This document shows, in pieces, positions 32,125 through 36,580 of a DNA stretch of 36,580 nucleotides. The notes beneath the pieces are model-generated. The model was given only the letters and a program-made list of their open reading frames with translations. It was not told the origin of the DNA and made no database searches. A program made the position numbers and the translations under genes. Position 1 is the stretch's first letter. Every line of letters starts with the position of its first letter. The stretch is from Streptomyces phaeochromogenes (lineage in GTDB: Bacteria > Actinomycetota > Actinomycetes > Streptomycetales > Streptomycetaceae), in the NCBI RefSeq assembly GCF_001418655.1, contig NZ_LIQZ01000250.1:1-36580 (forward strand), in the 5' to 3' direction.

Positions 32125-32376
32125 GGGCTACTCCCCCTTGGGTGGGCCGACAAGGCACTGCGACCTCGACCACAGCAAGCACTTCCCGCCCCGTCTCTGC
32201 GGTAATCACGAGAACATCACGGAACCGACCGCCGCGATGTGGCGTTCGTCACATGCCGCGTGCAGGTGCCCGACCCGGTGGTTTTGTCCCCCGGGTGTCT
32301 CGCCCGCTTCTTTCAGGCCACATCACAAACAGGGTATGACCTGCGCCGCAGAGTACCCGAGCGGATCAAGGGCATG

Positions 32377-32382
32377 TAGGTT
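32377..32382 (+). promoter_or_regulatory. -10 box giving a leaderless Lrp transcript
   Basis: TAGGTT ends 7 bases before the ATG at 32390 and there is no ribosome site between them, so transcription should begin at or next to the start codon. The -35 is poor. Confidence 0.45.
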
Positions 32383-32389
32383 CTCCGCC

Positions 32390-32830
32390 ATGGAGGAGCT
32401 GGACCGCCACATCGTGCAGCTGCTCGTCGAAGACGGGCGGATGAGCTACACCGACCTGGGCAAGGCCACGGGTCTGTCCACGTCGGCCGTGCACCAGCGG
32501 GTGCGCCGGCTTGAGCAGCGCGGAGTCATCCGCGGCTATGCCGCGGTCGTCGACCCGGAGGCCGTCGGGCTGCCGATCACGGCCTTCATCTCGGTGAAAC
32601 CGTTCGACCCCAGCGCCCCCGACGACATCGCCGAACGACTGGCCGACGTCCCGGAGCTGGAGGCCTGCCACAGCGTCGCCGGCGACGAGAACTACATCCT
32701 CAAGGTCCGCGTCTCGACACCGCACGAGCTGGAGGAGCTCCTCGCGCGCGTGCGCACGCTGGCGGGCGTTTCGACACGTACGACGGTGGTTCTCTCCACG
32801 CCGTACGAGGCCAGGCCGCCCAAGATCTGA
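32390..32830 (+). CDS. Lrp/AsnC family regulator
   Basis: 146 residues. An N-terminal helix-turn-helix (MEELDRHIVQLLVEDGRMSY, then LGKATGLSTSAVHQRVRRLE) and a C-terminal RAM ligand domain (ACHSVAGDENYILKVRV) of standard length. It binds an amino acid or related effector and acts as a multimer. No leader RNA is apparent. The amidohydrolase starts 60 bases downstream on the same strand, making it a candidate target. The spaced repeats upstream of davAB are another possibility, without direct support. Confidence 0.92.
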   Translation: MEELDRHIVQLLVEDGRMSYTDLGKATGLSTSAVHQRVRRLEQRGVIRGYAAVVDPEAVGLPITAFISVKPFDPSAPDDIAERLADVPELEACHSVAGDENYILKVRVSTPHELEELLARVRTLAGVSTRTTVVLSTPYEARPPKI

Positions 32831-32890
32831 CCCCCGTGTGTGGGACCCCCGTGCGCGGGGCGCGTGCGCCGAGGGGCGAGACTGTTCCCC

Positions 32891-34516
32891 ATGAGTGAGA
32901 GCACCGCCACCTCCCGAACCGTGCTGCTGCGCGGCGGGGAAGTCCACAGCCCCGCCGACCCGTTCGCCACCGCGATGGTCGTGGAACGCGGGCAGGTCGC
33001 CTGGGTCGGCTCCGAGGGCGCGGCCGACGCGTTCGCGGACGGCGTCGACGAGGTGCTGGACCTCGAAGGGGCGCTCGTCACCCCGGCGTTCACCGACGCG
33101 CACGTGCACACCACGGCCACCGGACTCGCCCTCACCGGCCTCGACCTCTCCGCCGCGCGCACCCTCACCGAGGCGATGGCCCTCGTACGGGAGTTCGCGG
33201 CTGCCCGCCCCGCCGACCGGGTGCTTCTCGGTCATGGCTGGGACGCGTCCCGCTGGCCCGAGCGGCGGCATCCGTGGCGGGACGAGCTGGACGAGGCCAC
33301 CGGAGGACGCCCGCTCTACCTCAGCCGGATCGACGTCCACTCGGCCGTCGTCACCACGGCACTGCTGGACATGGCGCCGGGCGTACGCCGGGCGGCCGGC
33401 TTCGAGGACGGCGAACCGCTGACCCGCGACGCCCATCACGCCGTACGCGCCGCCGCGTTCGCAGCCGTGACGCCCGAGCAGCGCACCGAGGCCCAGCGCG
33501 CCGCGCTGAAGCATGCGGCCTCGCTCGGCATCGGCTCCGTCCACGAGTGCGCGGGCCCGGAGATCTCCTCCGAGGACGACTTCACCGGGCTGCTGAGGCT
33601 CGCCGCGGAGGAGGCCGGGCCCCGGGTCGTCGGCTACTGGGCCGAACACGGGGACGAGGGCGTGGCGAAGGCCCGGGCGCTGGGCGCGGTCGGCGCCGCG
33701 GGCGACCTCTTCGTGGACGGCGCCCTCGGCTCGCACACGGCCTGCCTCCACCAGCCGTACACCGACGCCCAGCACACCGGCACCGCCTACCTGGACGCCG
33801 CCGCCGTCGCGGCCCATGTGGTGGCATGCACCGAGGCGGGCCTCCAGGCGGGCTTCCACGCCATCGGGGACGCCGCGGTGACCTCCGTGGTCGACGGAGT
33901 CCGCGCCGCCGCCGAGAAGGTCGGCCTGGCCCGCGTACGCGCCGCCAGGCACCGCGTCGAGCACGCCGAGATGCTCACCCCGGAGACGATCGTCGCCTTC
34001 GCCGAACTCGGCCTCACCGCTTCCGTCCAGCCGGCCTTCGACGCGCTGTGGGGCGGCGAGGACGGCATGTACGTCGAGCGACTCGGCGCCGAGCGGGCCC
34101 GGACGCTCAACCCGTTCGCGGCCCTGCTGCGGGCCGGGGTGCCGCTGGCCTTCGGCTCCGACAGCCCCGTCACCCCGCTCGACCCGTGGGGCACCGTCCG
34201 CGCCGCGGCCTTCCACCGCACTCCGGAGCACCGGGTGTCCGTGCGCGCCGCGTTCACGGCGCATACGCGGGGCGGCTGGCGGGCGGTCGGACGCGACGAC
34301 GCGGGCCTCCTGGTACCCGGCGCGCCCGCGGACTACGCCGTGTGGCGCACCGACGAGCTCATCGTCCAGGCCCCGGACGACCGGGTCGCCCGCTGGTCGA
34401 CCGACCCGCGCTCCGGCACCCCCGGACTGCCCGACCTCACGCCCGGCGCGCGACTGCCCGTCTGTCTGCGTACGGTCGTGGGCGGACGGACGGTATTCGT
34501 ACGGCCGGACGAGTGA
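32891..34516 (+). CDS. YtcJ-like amidohydrolase
   Basis: 541 residues. Amidohydrolase superfamily, Amidohydro_3 group: metal-binding DAHVHT (His71, His73), FVDGALGSHTA, GFHAIGDAAV, RVEHAEM, and the late Asp in AFGSDSPVTPLDPW. Members hydrolyse N-acyl, formamide or cyclic amide bonds with one or two metal ions; the substrate is not predictable. I chose ATG 32891; no good ribosome site precedes it, so translation may be leaderless or coupled to the Lrp gene 60 bases upstream. Cytoplasmic, no signal peptide. Confidence 0.85.
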   Translation: MSESTATSRTVLLRGGEVHSPADPFATAMVVERGQVAWVGSEGAADAFADGVDEVLDLEGALVTPAFTDAHVHTTATGLALTGLDLSAARTLTEAMALVREFAAARPADRVLLGHGWDASRWPERRHPWRDELDEATGGRPLYLSRIDVHSAVVTTALLDMAPGVRRAAGFEDGEPLTRDAHHAVRAAAFAAVTPEQRTEAQRAALKHAASLGIGSVHECAGPEISSEDDFTGLLRLAAEEAGPRVVGYWAEHGDEGVAKARALGAVGAAGDLFVDGALGSHTACLHQPYTDAQHTGTAYLDAAAVAAHVVACTEAGLQAGFHAIGDAAVTSVVDGVRAAAEKVGLARVRAARHRVEHAEMLTPETIVAFAELGLTASVQPAFDALWGGEDGMYVERLGAERARTLNPFAALLRAGVPLAFGSDSPVTPLDPWGTVRAAAFHRTPEHRVSVRAAFTAHTRGGWRAVGRDDAGLLVPGAPADYAVWRTDELIVQAPDDRVARWSTDPRSGTPGLPDLTPGARLPVCLRTVVGGRTVFVRPDE

Positions 34517-34584
34517 TGTCCCGGGGTGGCGCGGTGTCGATCATGGCCCGGCGCCGCGTCGCGCGACCTGCGTATCCTCCGCGC

Positions 34585-34617
34585 TGACCAGGGGTTTGAG
34601 GGAAAACCCCCAGGTCA
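34585..34617. terminator. Hairpin after the amidohydrolase gene
   Basis: TGACC-A-GGGG (34585-34594) pairs with CCCC-A-GGTCA (34608-34617), nine base pairs with one A-A mismatch, 69 bases after the stop and just above the ppm1 -35 box. Confidence 0.55.
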
Positions 34618-34625
34618 AACGGCTG

Positions 34626-34656
34626 TTGACAGCGAGCGGCAGGTGGCCGGTAGGTT
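34626..34656 (+). promoter_or_regulatory. Strong vegetative-type promoter 373 bases upstream of ppm1
   Basis: TTGACA (34626-34631), 19-base spacer, TAGGTT (34651-34656): a consensus -35 and a good -10 for HrdB. The predicted start is near 34663. Confidence 0.6.
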
Positions 34657-34662
34657 CGGCCG

Positions 34663-35029
34663 GGTCCACCACCGGACGTCCGACCGGTGAACTTCCGCGC
34701 AGTCGCCGCAGCGCAGTTGGGTCAGGGGTGGTGTGCCGCACCGGTACACCACCACTGGGAGCCAGGCCCAGCGCCCGCGCCACGGGGCGAGGGAACGTTC
34801 CGGCTCGGATGGTGTGACCCGGGTGGGGCCCGGACGCTCAGTAGACAACGGCTTTCGGTCGACCCGCAGCCAGCGGGTCCCAGGTCGGCCCGAAGGGCGC
34901 CGGGCCCCGATCCGCAGTCATATCCCCTTCTGGCCCCCTTCCGGGAACTTTCACGTCGGTGCCTCACCGGCCTGAAGAGCGACGCTCGCTATGGTGGAGC
35001 CCCTCGCACGGAAGTCTTAAGGGGAAGCT
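34663..35029 (+). ncRNA. Putative structured leader or small RNA upstream of ppm1
   Basis: About 370 bases without a credible ORF, rich in hairpins: GGTGGTGT/ACACCACC (34727-34734 with 34746-34753), palindrome GGAACGTTCC (34792-34801), GACCCGC/GCGGGTC with a 5-base loop (34861-34879), GGCCCG/CGGGCC (34887-34906). A second -10-like TATGGT lies at about 34994, so the region may be either a long 5' leader of ppm1 or a separate RNA followed by a ppm1-proximal promoter. It matches no riboswitch consensus I could recall. Confidence 0.4.
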
Positions 35030-35797
35030 GTGAACGACGGCGGTGGGCGACAGTTCGGTCCGCTCGGCACGACCTTGGTGATCATCCCGACCTTCAACGA
35101 GGCGGAGAACATCAAGGCGATCGTCGGCCGCGTGCGGGCCTCCGTGCCCGCGGCGCACGTTCTGATCGCCGACGACAACAGCCCCGACGGCACCGGCAAA
35201 CTCGCCGACGAGCTGACCGTCGAGGACGACCAGGTCCACGTGCTGCACCGCAAGGGCAAGGAAGGCCTCGGCGCCGCCTACCTCGCGGGCTTCCGCTGGG
35301 GCCTGGAGCACGGGTACGGCGTACTGGTCGAGATGGACGCCGACGGCTCGCACCAGCCCGAGGAACTGCCCCGGCTGCTCACCGCGCTCAAGGGGGCCGA
35401 CCTCGTGCTCGGGTCCCGCTGGGTGCCGGGCGGGCGTGTCGTCAACTGGCCCAAGTCCCGTGAGTTCATCTCGCGCGGCGGCAGTCTGTACTCGCGCGTC
35501 ATGCTCGACGTGCCGATCCGCGACGTGACCGGCGGCTACCGCGCCTTCCGCCGCGAGACCCTGGAGGGCCTCGGTCTCGGCGAGGTCTCCTCGCAGGGCT
35601 ACTGCTTCCAGGTCGACCTCGCCCGGCGGGCCGTCAAGGCCGGCTATCACGTGGTCGAGGTGCCCATCACCTTCGTCGAGCGCGAACTGGGCGACTCCAA
35701 GATGAGCCGCGACATCCTGGTGGAGGCCCTGTGGAGGGTGACCACGTGGGGGGTCGGGGAGCGGGCGGAACGGATTCGGGGGCGTCGGAAGGGCTGA
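35030..35797 (+). CDS. ppm1: Polyprenol-phosphate mannose synthase
   Basis: 255 residues, GT2 glycosyltransferase. It has VIIPTFNEAENI, ADDNSPDGTG, the DXD motif MDADGSHQPEE (Asp103, Asp105), GSRWVPGG and VTGGYRAFRRE, typical of dolichol/polyprenol-phosphate mannosyltransferases. It makes the lipid-linked mannose donor for protein O-mannosylation on the outer membrane face. In S. coelicolor the orthologue (SCO1423, from memory) is needed for glycoproteins and phiC31 infection. It lacks the Lnt-like membrane domain found fused in mycobacteria. GTG start with AAGGGGA upstream. Confidence 0.93.
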   Translation: MNDGGGRQFGPLGTTLVIIPTFNEAENIKAIVGRVRASVPAAHVLIADDNSPDGTGKLADELTVEDDQVHVLHRKGKEGLGAAYLAGFRWGLEHGYGVLVEMDADGSHQPEELPRLLTALKGADLVLGSRWVPGGRVVNWPKSREFISRGGSLYSRVMLDVPIRDVTGGYRAFRRETLEGLGLGEVSSQGYCFQVDLARRAVKAGYHVVEVPITFVERELGDSKMSRDILVEALWRVTTWGVGERAERIRGRRKG

Positions 35798-35831
35798 GGC
35801 CCGGTTGGTTGTGTAGTCCGCCGGCTTGTCC

Positions 35832-35864
35832 GGCCTTTGGTCCGGCCGGGCCTTTGGTCCGGCC
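35832..35864. repeat. Tandem 16-bp repeat between ppm1 and fxsA
   Basis: GGCCTTTGGTCCGGCC occurs twice (35832-35847, 35849-35864) with 1 base between, and a decayed copy precedes. Each unit has GGCC ends, so the pair can fold into hairpins; it may act as terminator or mRNA processing site. Confidence 0.65.
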
Positions 35865-35947
35865 GTCGGGCCGGGCGGCTTGGGTTCACAGGTGGGGCTG
35901 ACCACGCGTTTATCCCGTACTGAGCCGTGCCCAGGCACACTGGACGC

Positions 35948-36532
35948 ATGACGACTGGCGCTTCGACTCCGCCCCACCCCGCACGGCCCCGGCGCTCCGG
36001 CCCGCTCCGGTACCTGCCGCTCGGCATCGCCGCATGGCTGGTGCTGGAGATCTGGCTGCTGATCGTGGTGGCAGGTGCCACGAGCGGCTTCACCGTCTTC
36101 CTGCTGCTGGTCGCGGGATTCGTCCTCGGCTCCGTGGTCATCAAGCGGGCCGGACGCCGTGCCTTTCGTGCGCTGAGCGAGACGCTGCAGCAACAGCAGA
36201 GCGGGGCGTTGCCGCAGGGCGGTACGAATTCCGAGGGCAACGGTCTGATGATGCTGGGCGGGCTGCTGCTGATGCTGCCGGGGCTGATCTCGGACGCGCT
36301 CGGGCTGCTTCTGCTGGTGCCGCCGGTCCAGAAGGGGCTCAGCCGGTATGCGGAGCGGACGTTCGAGCGGAAGATGCGGGAGGCCGGTGCTGGGACGCTC
36401 GGGGGTGCGTTTCAGCAGGCGCGTATCCATCGGCCCGACGGGAAGGTCGTGCCGGGTGAGGTCATCCGTGACGAGGAGTCGCGGGACCGCCGTCAGGAAG
36501 ACTTGGGCCCGAGGCCTCCGCTGAACGGCTGA
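35948..36532 (+). CDS. fxsA: FxsA family membrane protein
   Basis: 194 residues. A cytoplasmic Pro/Arg-rich N-terminus is followed by two helices (about 23-60), an amphipathic loop with QQQQ, the conserved GLMMLGGLLLMLPGLISDALG block of FxsA, and a charged C-terminal tail. The E. coli relative relieves F-plasmid exclusion of phage T7 when overproduced; the normal role is unknown. I prefer ATG 35948 to a GTG seven codons upstream; the ribosome site is weak. In S. coelicolor the next gene is rbpA (from memory), which would lie beyond the right edge. Confidence 0.85.
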   Translation: MTTGASTPPHPARPRRSGPLRYLPLGIAAWLVLEIWLLIVVAGATSGFTVFLLLVAGFVLGSVVIKRAGRRAFRALSETLQQQQSGALPQGGTNSEGNGLMMLGGLLLMLPGLISDALGLLLLVPPVQKGLSRYAERTFERKMREAGAGTLGGAFQQARIHRPDGKVVPGEVIRDEESRDRRQEDLGPRPPLNG

Positions 36533-36580
36533 CGCCGAGGGTTTTTCTTCGCCCCCGCCGCCCCTACCCATTCCCGTCCC

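Noticed and set aside
34663..35029. Cobalamin or c-di-AMP riboswitch, RNase P RNA or tmRNA upstream of ppm1
   Set aside because: CCACTG and GGGAA-like fragments occur but not in the required order, and no RNase P or tmRNA core motif is present.
1..36580. CRISPR arrays, insertion sequences, prophage or integrase genes
   Set aside because: No spaced identical repeats of CRISPR size, no transposase or integrase motifs, and composition is uniform throughout.

Overview
The window is high-GC actinobacterial chromosome, almost certainly Streptomyces. Its codon usage has strong G/C at third positions, GTG starts are frequent, and the gene order matches, from memory, the stretch of the Streptomyces coelicolor core chromosome around SCO1421-SCO1460: rib operon, hisE-hisG, CBS/CNNM pair, EccA-like ATPase, chitinase D, acyl-CoA dehydrogenase, ppm1, fxsA. 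I see no insertion sequence, prophage, CRISPR array, tRNA or rRNA. The window is core housekeeping DNA with local gains and losses.

Layout. 1-3.1 kb: the 3' part of a HAD-phosphatase/endonuclease-phosphatase fusion, an MFS transporter and a secreted protein with a GA[A/T]-repeat signal peptide. 3.3-6.1 kb: a two-gene operon whose products closely resemble 5-aminovaleramidase (DavA) and L-lysine 2-monooxygenase (DavB), preceded by three spaced direct repeats. 6.1-9.6 kb: DUF5995, a membrane-anchored GH6 cellulase-like protein and a uracil/xanthine permease with a perfect 13-bp palindromic operator. 9.7-12.2 kb: a divergent MFS / ROK-repressor pair around a perfect palindrome. 12.2-17.7 kb: a terminator, an orphan chitinase-type promoter, an FMN riboswitch, ribE-ribM-ribBA-ribH, then hisE-hisG and a PH-domain protein. 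17.8-22.2 kb: two overlapping CNNM/CBS transporter-like genes, then a TPR-AAA+ ATPase of EccA/CbbX type. 22.6-25.3 kb: a uridine-kinase-like gene with no ordinary start codon, a Tat-exported C39-like peptidase and a 48-residue membrane protein. 25.3-28.8 kb: TetR regulator, GH18 chitinase with its DasR-type promoter, acyl-CoA dehydrogenase. 28.8-32.1 kb: a collagen-like small protein, an unrecognised 374-residue protein next to an APH-type kinase, and a cysteine-rich small protein. 32.4-36.5 kb: Lrp regulator, YtcJ-like amidohydrolase, a roughly 370-nt putative RNA leader, polyprenol-phosphate mannose synthase and FxsA.

Themes. (1) Chitin/N-acetylglucosamine control appears at several places. 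A DasR-like promoter drives the chitinase at 27.3 kb, and a near-identical promoter at 12.4 kb has no chitinase behind it. The latter sits where S. coelicolor, from memory, carries chiI (SCO1444), so it looks like the scar of a lost gene that may still fire a short transcript. A third dre-like site precedes the secreted peptidase at 23.5 kb. (2) Riboflavin supply is one FMN-controlled transcription unit including a transporter (ribM). (3) Lysine catabolism to 5-aminovalerate is encoded as a compact pair.

The items most worth follow-up are the orphan chitinase promoter, the long structured leader in front of ppm1, the apparent ATT start of the kinase gene, and the spaced repeats upstream of davAB. 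I found no wholly new multi-gene system.
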